From Mesorhizobium sp. (GTDB taxonomy: Bacteria; Pseudomonadota; Alphaproteobacteria; Rhizobiales; Rhizobiaceae), in the NCBI GenBank assembly GCA_004963905.1, contig SUGL01000023.1, positions 1-64,000 of the forward strand: a DNA stretch of 64,000 nucleotides, in the 5' to 3' direction. Shown here one piece after another: positions 51,847 through 60,154 of this stretch (position 1 is the stretch's first letter; each line of letters opens with the position of its first letter). Made by a program: the position numbers and the translations under genes. The notes under the pieces were generated by a model. That model saw nothing but the letters and a program-made list of their open reading frames with translations. It had not been told where the DNA came from and did not search any database.

Positions 51847-52766
51847 GCTGCGATCTGACGGTCGGGCTTGCGTGGGTAGGCGAGAGAAAGAACCGTCGTC
51901 GGATCGAACTCGGACGTGCGCTGGATCTGGCGAAGACCGGCCGTGTCGACCCATTGCCAAGCGCCTGCGGTCAGATCGTCAAGCCGCATCAGCCGGGAAA
52001 CCACGCCGTCTTCGTCGAGTTTGAAAACGCGTCCTGGCGAGCCTGCTCCATAACAGATCTGTTCAGCCGTCAATGTGTTCGCGCCGCCGGATCGTTCCCA
52101 GAACTGACCAAGCGCGTAAGCGAAAACGGCGTCATGGAGGCCCGGCTTCGGACCGCGAACAAACTCGTACCAGCCGCCAAGCCGAGCTTCCCGGATCAAT
52201 GCAAGCTCGGCCAGCAGAGGCTCCGCGGCGTCTTCACTGAGAGTATCCGCCCGCCGCACATAACTGCGCAAGAAAACCTCGATATCGCGCTTAAGTGTTC
52301 CGCGCGTTGCCCGCCATCCGCTGCTCTCTACCAAGGTCATGAGCTGGTCGAGCAACATGGCCGGATCAAACTCGATCGCGTTGAGCAAATTGAACGCGTA
52401 GTACGCAGTTGTTGTCATCGCAGGCGTGCTGGCGATATGCCAATGAGCGAGCCAAATCGTCGATGATTGCTCGAGGTAAGGATCGAGACCATCGTCGGAG
52501 AGAATGGCGCGACCAAGCCCGGTTGGTGCAATCATGCGATCAACTTCGGCGAAGAAGCCCGACGCGAGCGCCCAATAGCGCATCGACACGGCCATATTGC
52601 GCCCGACGCCGAAACGGGCTATTGCATCTTGTTCCTGAAATGTTCTCGAATCGGCTCCGCCGCCGATTGCATCAAAGGCTTTCTTCAACCATAGCAGTCG
52701 GAGCGGGAACGTCTCGTGTCCCGCAAACTGCCCTCTCGAATCGATCTTTATCGCAGCGCGTCCCAT
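51843..52766 (-). CDS. sspB: SspB, DUF4007 protein (DNA nickase of phosphorothioation)
   Basis: A 307-residue DUF4007 protein, recognised by its opening RGQFAGHETFPLRLLWLKKA and by AIARFGVGRNMAVSMRYWAL, a winged-helix-like DNA-binding segment. SspB is reported to nick DNA at the modification site. ATG 52766 gives the standard start; it lies 10 bp after sspA. A longer frame runs upstream into sspA and is not used. Confidence 0.85.
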   Translation of the reverse strand: MGRAAIKIDSRGQFAGHETFPLRLLWLKKAFDAIGGGADSRTFQEQDAIARFGVGRNMAVSMRYWALASGFFAEVDRMIAPTGLGRAILSDDGLDPYLEQSSTIWLAHWHIASTPAMTTTAYYAFNLLNAIEFDPAMLLDQLMTLVESSGWRATRGTLKRDIEVFLRSYVRRADTLSEDAAEPLLAELALIREARLGGWYEFVRGPKPGLHDAVFAYALGQFWERSGGANTLTAEQICYGAGSPGRVFKLDEDGVVSRLMRLDDLTAGAWQWVDTAGLRQIQRTSEFDPTTVLSLAYPRKPDRQIAA

Positions 52767-52776
52767 GAAAGGGACC

Positions 52777-53946
52777 TTACTGGTGAAGCTCTCCAGTTTC
52801 AAGGCGAGATAGCGCGGCAGCATCAACGATGTGGTTAGCTGCGCTCAGTATCTCTTCGGAATTCTGATAGCGATTACAGAAAATCCGAATAACGCTACGA
52901 GCCTCTATTTCGGAAAGGCCAATGGATTCAAGCACATGTGAAGTCTTGATTTGCCCTGAGGTGCATGCCGATCCTGTTGAAAGCGATACGCGGCGCGCAA
53001 CGCGGGCGCAGAGCTCGTCCGCATCGACGTCGAAGAACTGGAGGGACACTGTGCCCGGAACCGTGGGCGCATCGCCGCTGACCCGACGAAAGCGAAGCTG
53101 CCGTTCTTCTAGCGTCTCAAGCAAGCGTTCAATCAACGCGGAGCAATGCTCCTTGTCGGACTCAAGCCGATCTCTCGCGACCCGAGCAGCCGCACCGAAG
53201 CCAGCGACGAGCGCGACCGGCTCAGTTCCGGGCCTCAGACCGCTTTGCTGGCCACCACCAAAAGTCAGTGGAAGCGGCTTCGGCGCCGATGCTGCAACAT
53301 ACAAAGCCCCTATGCCCATCGGACCATAGCACTTGTGGGCCGAAAGGGTGAGGTAGTCGACATCAAGCTCGATGACGTCAACGTCGATCTTGCCGGCGGC
53401 CTGCGCCGCATCACTATGGAAGAGCGCGCCGCTCGCATGCGCCAAGGCAGCAGCTTCCTTGACGGGCTGAATGACGCCGGTCTCGTTGTTGACCATCATC
53501 ACTGATGCAAGGAGAAGATCTCGGTCGACGAGGCGCGCAAATTCGGCAAGATCAAGGCGACCTTGACGATCGACGGGGGCAATGCTGATTTCGAATCCTT
53601 CGGACTGCAAGGCGTGTGCAGGCTCCAACACAGCCTTGTGTTCGACTGCCGAAACGACGATGCGTTTCCGGTTCGGTTGCGATCTGCGAGCCAAGCGTGC
53701 CACGCCCAAAATCGCAAGATTGTTGGCTTCAGTCGCACCCGAAGTGAACGTGATCTCGCTTGCCGCGGCGCCGATTAAATCGGCTACCAATTCGCGGCCG
53801 TCGGCAATCGTGCGTGCGGCAATCTCGCCTGAAACGTTGGGCGAACCGGCGTTGCCGGGTTGCGCCCAAACACCAAGGATCGCCTCGCGAGCTTCAGGCG
53901 CAAGGGGTAGAGTGGCAAAACCATCGAGATAGATTGGATGCCCCAT
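52777..53946 (-). CDS. sspA: SspA, cysteine desulphurase
   Basis: A 389-residue PLP-dependent desulphurase of the IscS/NifS class. PLP-binding Lys205 lies in SAHKCYGPMG, the cofactor contacts in FTSGATEANN and HSDAAQAAGKIDVD, and the persulphide cysteine C328 in STGSACTSGQ. It provides sulphur to SspD. ATG 53946 is preceded by GGAAG; an upstream GTG at 53964 is possible. It heads the operon, with only 64 bp to the divergent membrane-protein gene, so the two promoters must lie in that gap. Confidence 0.92.
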   Translation of the reverse strand: MGHPIYLDGFATLPLAPEAREAILGVWAQPGNAGSPNVSGEIAARTIADGRELVADLIGAAASEITFTSGATEANNLAILGVARLARRSQPNRKRIVVSAVEHKAVLEPAHALQSEGFEISIAPVDRQGRLDLAEFARLVDRDLLLASVMMVNNETGVIQPVKEAAALAHASGALFHSDAAQAAGKIDVDVIELDVDYLTLSAHKCYGPMGIGALYVAASAPKPLPLTFGGGQQSGLRPGTEPVALVAGFGAAARVARDRLESDKEHCSALIERLLETLEERQLRFRRVSGDAPTVPGTVSLQFFDVDADELCARVARRVSLSTGSACTSGQIKTSHVLESIGLSEIEARSVIRIFCNRYQNSEEILSAANHIVDAAALSRLETGELHQ

Positions 53947-54010
53947 TTCAAAATCTTCCCGCACTGGACTCGCATTCGATGCTAAAGAGAATCGAAAGGC
54001 GAGGTTTAAG

Positions 54011-54436
54011 ATGTCGAACGATATAGCGAATGAACCACCTGATCAAAAGGTGATTTACGAACAGCGGTGTGAGGATTTCCGTTCGCTCAATGGATTTCTC
54101 TGGCAATCGCCTCTCATAGTTATGACGCTTACCGGCGGCTTGTGGTTTGCTGTTGCAAGCTTCGATATCAACGATCGCGCACGATCGATGTTGCTTATAT
54201 TTGCCGGCATCTCGAATCTTTTGATGATCATCGCGCTCATTCGGCTGCGATATGTAATGCAGCGGGTGCTCGCTGACATTCGCAGCTACGATAGCAAAGG
54301 CAAGATTGGGGGAAATTTCATTATCGTTGGGACTTTCTGCGCACTCCTGCTGTTCGCAGCACTCGGCTCCTTCGTGACGAGTTGCGGGCCAGCAGCATAT
54401 TTCACCAAGAACGCCGCCGCCAAGGCAACCCCCTAA
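54011..54436 (+). CDS. Small membrane protein divergent from sspA
   Basis: A 141-residue protein with three predicted membrane segments: LIVMTLTGGLWFAVASF (about 35-52), SMLLIFAGISNLLMIIALIRL (about 58-79) and FIIVGTFCALLLFAALGSFV (about 103-122). A charged loop lies between the second and third. It is not recognised, though small multi-pass proteins of this kind (for example SLATT-like) serve as effectors in several defence systems. Its stop overlaps the methyltransferase start (TAATG). Confidence 0.7.
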   Translation: MSNDIANEPPDQKVIYEQRCEDFRSLNGFLWQSPLIVMTLTGGLWFAVASFDINDRARSMLLIFAGISNLLMIIALIRLRYVMQRVLADIRSYDSKGKIGGNFIIVGTFCALLLFAALGSFVTSCGPAAYFTKNAAAKATP

Positions 54437-55047
54437 TGGAGGCGGAAGGATCACTCGATTCTGTCACCTACTACGACCAGTTGGCTGCGGATTTGGCGCC
54501 ACGATACGACGCCGTCACCTTCGATGTCATCCATCCAAATCTTTCCGAACATCTTCCGACTCAAGGCCGGGTCCTCGACATAGGCTCAGGAAGTGGGCGC
54601 GATGCACGAGGGCTTGCAGCTCGGGGGTTACAGGTCACAGCAATCGAGCCGTCCATCGCATTTCGGCGTCTTGGAGAAGCGAATAGTGTCCGCGGAATAA
54701 CCTGGATCGACGATCGCCTGCCAACGCTTGCTCGGTTGGGCAAGGTGCCGCCGTTTGACTTCATTCTTTGCTCGGCGGTGTTGATGTTGCTCGCCGCCGG
54801 CGATCTTAGGGACGGCTTTCGAAGGATGGCGCATCTTCTAGCGGGGCATGGCCGTCTTGCTGTTGACATTCGAGACCCAATGCCCAGTGAGCCGATCGGC
54901 GTTTTTCATGCGCACTCTGACGCACAGATCCTGGAGGCTGCAGCCGCCGGCGGGTTAACTTGCATTGATTTTGCTGAAAGAAACGATGGGTTGGGGCGTG
55001 CGGCATATCTGTGGCGCAACTATGTCTTCGCTCACGCAATGCCATGA
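54436..55047 (+). CDS. SAM-dependent methyltransferase (class I)
   Basis: A 203-residue methyltransferase. Motif I is VLDIGSGSGRDARGLAARG (about 41-59), followed by the acidic VTAIEPSIAF; motif IV is PFDFILCSAVLML and the post-motif region is AHLLAGHGRLAVDIRD. There is no DNA-methylase NPPY or PC motif, so the substrate is more likely a small molecule or protein. It is coupled to the upstream membrane protein. The next 90 bp lead into the IS481 element. Confidence 0.82.
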   Translation: MEAEGSLDSVTYYDQLAADLAPRYDAVTFDVIHPNLSEHLPTQGRVLDIGSGSGRDARGLAARGLQVTAIEPSIAFRRLGEANSVRGITWIDDRLPTLARLGKVPPFDFILCSAVLMLLAAGDLRDGFRRMAHLLAGHGRLAVDIRDPMPSEPIGVFHAHSDAQILEAAAAGGLTCIDFAERNDGLGRAAYLWRNYVFAHAMP

Positions 55048-56295
55048 TGCGACGGGTTCCGAGCAGAGAGTAAACTCAATCTGTTAGTCCGCAGTTCAAA
55101 TCCCTTCAACAGCACCAAGGGCATTAGGTCCATTCTGGACACATAGGTTACGGTTTATACCGGAGACATGGGTAACACTTTTGGCCCGAAAGGGTTTTGG
55201 AGTGGTTCGAGCCTACATGTCTCATCGTCGAAATAGCCCAGATCATAGTCCACGAAGCTGACCAGCCAGATATGGTCCTCGACCTGTTTGATGCCGACGG
55301 TCTGGCCGGCGAAGACCTGGCTGAGGTTGATCTTTTTGCGATTGTAGCAGATGCGCCCGCAGGTGGTGACGGTGACGGCCTTGTCGTGGAACGGATAATC
55401 GAGGTCAGGCAGGCCAGTGTAGGTGCGCGGTGACGGCGCGTAGTGCTGTGCCGGACAGTCCATGTCGAGCGCCTGGTGTGGACGTTCGTTGTTGAACTCC
55501 TGAATGAAGTCATCGAACTTGGCCTGCTGCTGCAGGAAGTTGGCGCCGGCCGGTTTGGTGGTCTCCAGCTTCAGAGTCAGATGCATGCGTTCATGGCGAC
55601 CGTTCTGTTGCGGGTTGCCCGGTTTGATGCGCTCGATGGCGATGCCGAGCCTGAGCCACCAGACCGACAGCCTGGAAAGATTGAAGAGAGCATTGGGGCT
55701 TGCGAAGGGCACACCGTTATCCGTTCTGATCGCCCCGGGCAGGCCGAACTCCTTGAAAGCGTTCTCGAACACGGTGAAGGCATAGGCCTCCTTGGTCGTG
55801 TGGAGCGCCTCGCAGGCCAGGAGATAGCGACTGGCGAAGTCGCTGATTGTCAGCGGATAGCAATAGCGCTTGTCGGCCAGCATGAACTCGCCCTTGTAGT
55901 CGGCACACCACAGATCGTTGGGCTGGCCGCTATGGGAGAGCGCCGTTCCCTGCGCTCGGTTGCGTCGTTGCTTGCGGCGCTTGACCAGGCCGTGGCGGTC
56001 CAGAACTGCATGCACCGTTGAGATCGCTGGGGTGTGGACGTCCGGGTAGAGCCGGGCCAGCCGCTCCCTGATCTTCGGCGCGCCCCAGCTGGGCTTGTCC
56101 TTGTGTGGATGCCAGCCGTTTTGCAAGGAAGATTTGAACCTTTGAACGCGTGATCGAGTGCGGACTTGTGTCAGGCCTTTCGGGTGCGGCCATTTCACAT
56201 GCCGCGGGCCGGTATGGTGATGCGCGGATCAGGTCCAAATCTGCTTGGCGAGCTCATGAAGCTCTCGGTCAAACACTGGTTTTCCTGACCCCGAT

Positions 56296-57593
56296 GGGAC
56301 TGTCAGGAATTCTGTGCCTGAGGCCGGTTTCGTCACTGGCTGACGAACCTTTCGCCGAAGAGGACGGCGAACTGGGTCTTGGCCTCGAACCACTCTCTAG
56401 GCGGTCGCTTCCACTCCTCGGCCGCGTGGTTCAGGACCAAATATAGCAGTTTCATGGCGGCATCGTCATTGGGAAAGTGCCCGCGCGTTCGAACTGCGCG
56501 GCGCAGTTTTGAGTTCAGCGCTTCAATTTGGTTCGTGGTGTAGATGATCCGGCGCACGCTTTCGGGGAAAGCGAAGAAGGGCACGACGTGATCCCAATTG
56601 CGCCGCCAGCTCTGCGTGATCGCCGGATATTTCTGGCCCCAGTAGCCGGCTTCGAATTCCTCCAGAGCCTTCATGCCGGCTTCAGCGTCCTTGGCACGAT
56701 AGATCGCACGCAGCGCCGGCACGACGGGTTTGCGGTCCTTCCACGAGACGAACTCCAGGGAATGGCGGATCAGGTGCACGATGCAGGTTTGCACCACGGT
56801 CAGGGGAAAGACGGCGCTGATCGCCTCGGGAAAGCCCTTCAGGCCGTCGACGACGGCAATGAGGATGTCGCCGACGCCGCGGTTCTTCAATTCGTTCATC
56901 ACGCGCAGCCAGAACTTGGCGCCTTCGGTCTGCTCGATCCAGATGCCCAGAATCTCCTTGTTGCCGTCGGGTAGAATGCCGAGCGCGATGTAGACGGCTT
57001 TGTTGCGCACAAAGCCCTCGTCCCGGATCTTGACCCGGATCGCGTCGAAGAAGACGAGGGGATAGACCGCGTCGAGCGGCCTGTTCTGCCATTCCGCCAC
57101 CTCCTCCAGGACCGCGTCGGTGACGGCCGAGATCAGGTCCGGCGACACGTCGATGCCGTAGAGCTCCTCCAGATGCCCGCGGATCTCGCGCACGCTCATC
57201 CCGCGCGCATACATGGAGATGATCTTGTCGTCGAAATCGGGAAAGCGCCGCTGGTATTTGGCGATCAGCTTCGGATCGAAGCTCCCGGCCCGGTCGCGCG
57301 GGATCGAAAGCGTCATCTTCGACGTGCCCGTCAGAACCGATTTCTTCGAATGGCCGTTGCGGCGATTGGCAGCGCCACCGGCGCGTTCGTCCTCGAGATG
57401 CTCGTCGAGTTCGGCGTCCAGAATGCGCTCCGAAAGCGCCTTCTTCAGGTCGTCGAGCAGCCCGTCCGTGGCGAACACCTCGTTGGGATCGCGGCCGGCA
57501 AGCAGTTGGTCCAGAAGTTCCTTGTCGATAGCCATGTGATGATTCTCTCCTTTCCATCATCATGGCCTCAGGCACAGAATTCCTGACAGTCCC
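56296..57593 (-). mobile_element. IS256-family element (1298 bp)
   Basis: Perfect 30-bp inverted repeats lie at 56296-56325 and 57564-57593 (outer end GGGACTGTCAGG), flanked by the 8-bp duplication ACCCCGAT at 56288-56295 and 57594-57601. This is the innermost and youngest of the three nested elements and is complete. Confidence 0.95.
56333..57535 (-). CDS. IS256-family (mutator) transposase
   Basis: A 400-residue transposase with the family's N-terminal LLDDLKKALSERILDAELDE region, the catalytic strand YPLVFFDAIRVKIRDEG (first D) and LIAVVDGLKGFPEAI (second D), and the late IEALNSKLRRAVRTRGHFPN with the catalytic E. Length and both ends are normal, and it is enclosed by perfect terminal repeats, so it should be active. 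Confidence 0.95.
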   Translation of the reverse strand: MAIDKELLDQLLAGRDPNEVFATDGLLDDLKKALSERILDAELDEHLEDERAGGAANRRNGHSKKSVLTGTSKMTLSIPRDRAGSFDPKLIAKYQRRFPDFDDKIISMYARGMSVREIRGHLEELYGIDVSPDLISAVTDAVLEEVAEWQNRPLDAVYPLVFFDAIRVKIRDEGFVRNKAVYIALGILPDGNKEILGIWIEQTEGAKFWLRVMNELKNRGVGDILIAVVDGLKGFPEAISAVFPLTVVQTCIVHLIRHSLEFVSWKDRKPVVPALRAIYRAKDAEAGMKALEEFEAGYWGQKYPAITQSWRRNWDHVVPFFAFPESVRRIIYTTNQIEALNSKLRRAVRTRGHFPNDDAAMKLLYLVLNHAAEEWKRPPREWFEAKTQFAVLFGERFVSQ

Positions 57594-57679
57594 ACCCCGA
57601 TCTGATCGATCATTTGCCCATGCGGTTCTTGCCTTCCTCACATCCCCGACGTACCGGCTTCAGGTGTGCTGCTGAATGA

Positions 57680-58708
57680 TCATGCGGGCACCATCGCCGG
57701 ATTCCGGTAATCCTCTTGTTTCGTCAGCATGGCCCAGATCCCCCGCGCCATCTTGTTCGCTAGCGCGATTGCCACCAGCATGCGCGGCTTCTTCGCCATC
57801 ATGCGGGCAAGCCAGGAACCCTCGGACGCACCCTTCCGGGATGCCCATTGCACCACAGCCATGGCGCCGACGATGAGCAACCGCCGAATGTCGCGCTGGC
57901 CCATCTTCGAGGTCTTGCCTAATCGTTGCTTGCCGCCGGTCGACTTCTGCAGCGGGACCAGCCCAAGCCAGGCGGCAAAGTCGCGCCCGCACTTGAACGT
58001 CTCCATCGGGGGCGCAAAGGTTTCGATGGCAAGGGCGGCGATGGGGCCGACACCGGGCATGGTCTGCAAGCGTTGCGATGTTTCACCTTTCCTGGACAGC
58101 ACGTCGATCGTCTTCTTCAGTGCGTCGAGCCGGCCAGTCAGCTGGTCGATCTGGCCCAACAGATCGCCGCAGATCTCGCGGACCAGATCCGGCAGTTCCG
58201 TGTTCTCGTCCTCAACGACCTCTGCCAGACGCCTCAGGTGGCCGATGCCTTGCGGAGCAACATGGCCGAACTCGTAAAGGTGCGCGCGCAAGGCGTTGAC
58301 CAACTCGGTGCGCTGATTGACCAGCTGTTCGCGGGTGCGAAACACAATCGCCCGGGACTGCTGCTCCTCGCTCTTGGTCTCGACGAAGCGCATCGTTGGC
58401 CGCTGCGCAGCCTCGACGATCGCCTCCGCATCCGCTGCGTCGTTCTTCTGCCGCTTGATGAACGGTTTGACATAGCCAGGGGCAATCAGTTTCGGCCGAT
58501 GGCCAAGCCGGGCCATCTCGCGAGACCAGTAGTGGGAACTGCCGCACGCTTCCATCGCCACGATACATGTCGGATGACCCGCCATGAACTTGCAAAACTG
58601 CAGGCGCGACAGCTTCTTGCGGAACACAACCGATCCATCAGCTGCCGCCCCGTGCAGCTGAAAGGCGTTCTTTGCCAGATCGACCCCGATGATGGTAACC
58701 TTTTCCAT
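57680..58708 (-). CDS. IS110-family (IS1111 group) transposase
   Basis: A 342-residue DEDD transposase. The N-terminal RuvC-like domain starts VTIIGVDLAKNAFQLHG (D in GVDLAK), followed by IVAMEACGSSHYW (E) and KNDAADAEAIVEA (D). The C-terminal serine-containing domain includes MPGVGPIAALAIETF and KSTGGKQRLGKTSKMGQRDI. ATG 58708 is used; an upstream ATG at 58789 lies in the element's subterminal repeat. IS256 is inserted downstream of the gene, so the transposase itself is intact. Confidence 0.93.
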   Translation of the reverse strand: MEKVTIIGVDLAKNAFQLHGAAADGSVVFRKKLSRLQFCKFMAGHPTCIVAMEACGSSHYWSREMARLGHRPKLIAPGYVKPFIKRQKNDAADAEAIVEAAQRPTMRFVETKSEEQQSRAIVFRTREQLVNQRTELVNALRAHLYEFGHVAPQGIGHLRRLAEVVEDENTELPDLVREICGDLLGQIDQLTGRLDALKKTIDVLSRKGETSQRLQTMPGVGPIAALAIETFAPPMETFKCGRDFAAWLGLVPLQKSTGGKQRLGKTSKMGQRDIRRLLIVGAMAVVQWASRKGASEGSWLARMMAKKPRMLVAIALANKMARGIWAMLTKQEDYRNPAMVPA

Positions 58709-59106
58709 GGATGCCTGCCTCTCCTTTGCGTGGCTGTAACACCACAAACTTGGCACATTGCGATGCCGTCGGAGAAGGCTGGCATCCACCCCATCTGCTT
58801 GGCACGCACAATCAGCTTCTCGATTTGGAAAGGAAGCTGATTGGCGTGCCGGTAAGGTCGGCGCGAGCGATCCGTCAGCCCTTCCAGCCCGCTGTCATTG
58901 TAGCGCTTGAGGATCTTATAGCCGGTCTTGCGCGAGATGCCGAAATCCCGGCACAGCACCGCCATCTTCTCTCCATCCAGAACCCGCGCGACGAACTTCA
59001 GCCGCTCATCCATTTGGCTACACTCCTTCCAAGGCACCCTTGCTCTCCTTGCAAAGGGCCAAAAGTGTAACCCATGTCTCCGGAATGAACTGTCACCCAT
59101 CTCTCG

Positions 59107-59279
59107 GGAAGGGCATTATACAGCCCGACAATGGCGGTCAGGATGTTTTCGTCCACATTTCCGCTGTCGAACGCGCGGGCCTCTCGACGCTGAATGACGG
59201 CCAGAAGATCAACTATGAGATCGAACAGGACCGCCGCACTGGCAAGTCCTCTGCCGGCAGCCTCAGCAAAGCTGGCTGA
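59107..59279 (+). pseudogene. 3' part of a cold-shock protein gene, cut by IS481
   Basis: The frame reads IIQPDNGGQDVFVHISAVER followed by AGLSTLNDGQKINYEIEQD and a Lys-rich tail ending SLSKAG, the second half of a CspA-type nucleic-acid-binding protein (RNP2 motif VFVHIS). The first half with KWFNxxKGFGFI is missing, and IS481 sequence lies where it should be. It is not expressed as a functional protein. Confidence 0.8.
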
Positions 59280-59411
59280 ATTTCCCTGTGTCCCGGCAAG
59301 ATCGAATGAACGCGAGCTAAGGCGGGGAGGATTGGTCCCCGCCATTTCTTATGCCGCGCGGATCATGCCGGCAGCAGCTGCGCGGTGGAAAACGACCCTT
59401 GAGAGATAAAG

Positions 59412-59876
59412 TCAGGCTGCGACCTTCTTGCGGGTCCGCGTCGCCGGCGCCGGCGTTTCCGACTCTTTTGGTTTGCGGCCGAGACCGATTGTCTTGGCCA
59501 GCACCGAGCGCGCCGCAGCGTAGTTCGGCGCGACCATCGGATAATCTGCCGGCAGGCCCCATTTGGTACGATATTCGTCCGGGGTAAGCCCATAGTGGGT
59601 TGAAATATGGCGCTTTAGCGATTTGAATTTCTTGCCGTCCTCAAGGCAGATGATGTAGTCCGCCGACACCGACTTCTTGATCGGGACCGCAGGCTTGAGA
59701 GCCTCCGGCTCTGCTGCGGCGACGCCTCCGGCAGTGCTTTTCAAAGCCGCGTGCACTTGGCCGATCAGGGCGGGGAGATCGCCCACTGGGACTGGATTAT
59801 TCGAGATATAGGCTGAGACGACATCAGCGGTAAGCTCGATGAGGCTGTCGAGATTGTGATCGGCTTCTTCTGTCAT
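59412..59876 (-). CDS. mucR: MucR/Ros-family transcriptional regulator
   Basis: A 154-residue Ros/MucR regulator, a class of zinc-finger, H-NS-like silencers typical of Rhizobiales. The DNA-binding region is DYIICLEDGKKFKSLKRHIS (about 93-112) followed by THYGLTPDEYRTKWGLPADY, the family's most conserved block. The N-terminal 80 residues form the oligomerisation part, and the C-terminus is basic. Such regulators silence horizontally acquired AT-rich genes, which may matter for the AT-rich kinase and DUF262 genes on this plasmid (inference). Confidence 0.95.
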   Translation of the reverse strand: MTEEADHNLDSLIELTADVVSAYISNNPVPVGDLPALIGQVHAALKSTAGGVAAAEPEALKPAVPIKKSVSADYIICLEDGKKFKSLKRHISTHYGLTPDEYRTKWGLPADYPMVAPNYAAARSVLAKTIGLGRKPKESETPAPATRTRKKVAA

Positions 59877-60154
59877 GAAACTCTCCGGGTGGCTTGAAAG
59901 ACAGCAGGCGAAGTCCTGCTACATACCGGTGGGCGCCGCCGAAAGCAATAAATGTCTCGGCAGCTTAAGTATCGCCACAAGCTAATTCTAATACGCGACG
60001 GGCTCCGTAATCGTCGGCTGCAAGGCGCCTGAACCGACGTCTAGCCGTGCCATCTTGAGTTTTTGTAGTTCCGAAAACAACATGACGAAATTCCGCGCAC
60101 CATGAAAACACAGCCAGGTGAATGGAACGTGGCATTCGTTCGTCAGTGACAAGT

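Larger units (their letters stand above)
56102..58797 (-). mobile_element. IS110-family (IS1111 group) element, itself interrupted by IS256
   Basis: Subterminal 13-bp inverted repeats GTGGATGCCAGCC (56105-56117) and GGCTGGCATCCAC (58777-58789) mark the IS1111 group. Without the IS256 insertion and its duplication the element is about 1.39 kb, normal for the group. It interrupts the IS481 transposase. The outer limits are estimated to within a few bases. Confidence 0.8.
55155..59013 (-). pseudogene. IS481-family transposase, split by the nested elements
   Basis: The N-terminal part (59013 to about 58798) has the helix-turn-helix MAVLCRDFGISRKTGYKILK. The C-terminal part (about 56101-55155) has the DDE domain: D in LWCADYKGEFML, D in IRTDNGVPFASP and E in NGRHERMHLTLK. 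Joining them gives ...IVRAKQ-DKPSWGAPKIRERL..., a normal transposase of about 385 residues. A continuous frame of 347 codons to 56198 exists only because the inserted DNA happens to be open; its first 35 residues are not original. Confidence 0.85.
55142..59100 (-). mobile_element. IS481-family element, interrupted by two nested ISs
   Basis: Imperfect inverted ends are seen: CCGGAGACATGGGT at 55160-55173 and its complement at 59070-59083, continuing inward to 55186 and 59057 (27 bp with one mismatch) and outward with lower match. The outer limits are therefore approximate. The transposase gene is split by an IS1111-type element between codons for ...VRAKQ and DKPSWG.... The word AAGGGCATTA occurs just outside both ends (about 55116-55126 and 59111-59121) and may be the remains of a target duplication. 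Confidence 0.75.

Noticed and set aside
55088..55117. A complete tRNA gene
   Set aside because: Only the 3' end is present; no D-arm or anticodon arm can be folded upstream.
56102..56198. Start of the 347-codon frame of the IS481 transposase
   Set aside because: These codons lie in the inserted IS1111 DNA; the true N-terminus is at 59013.
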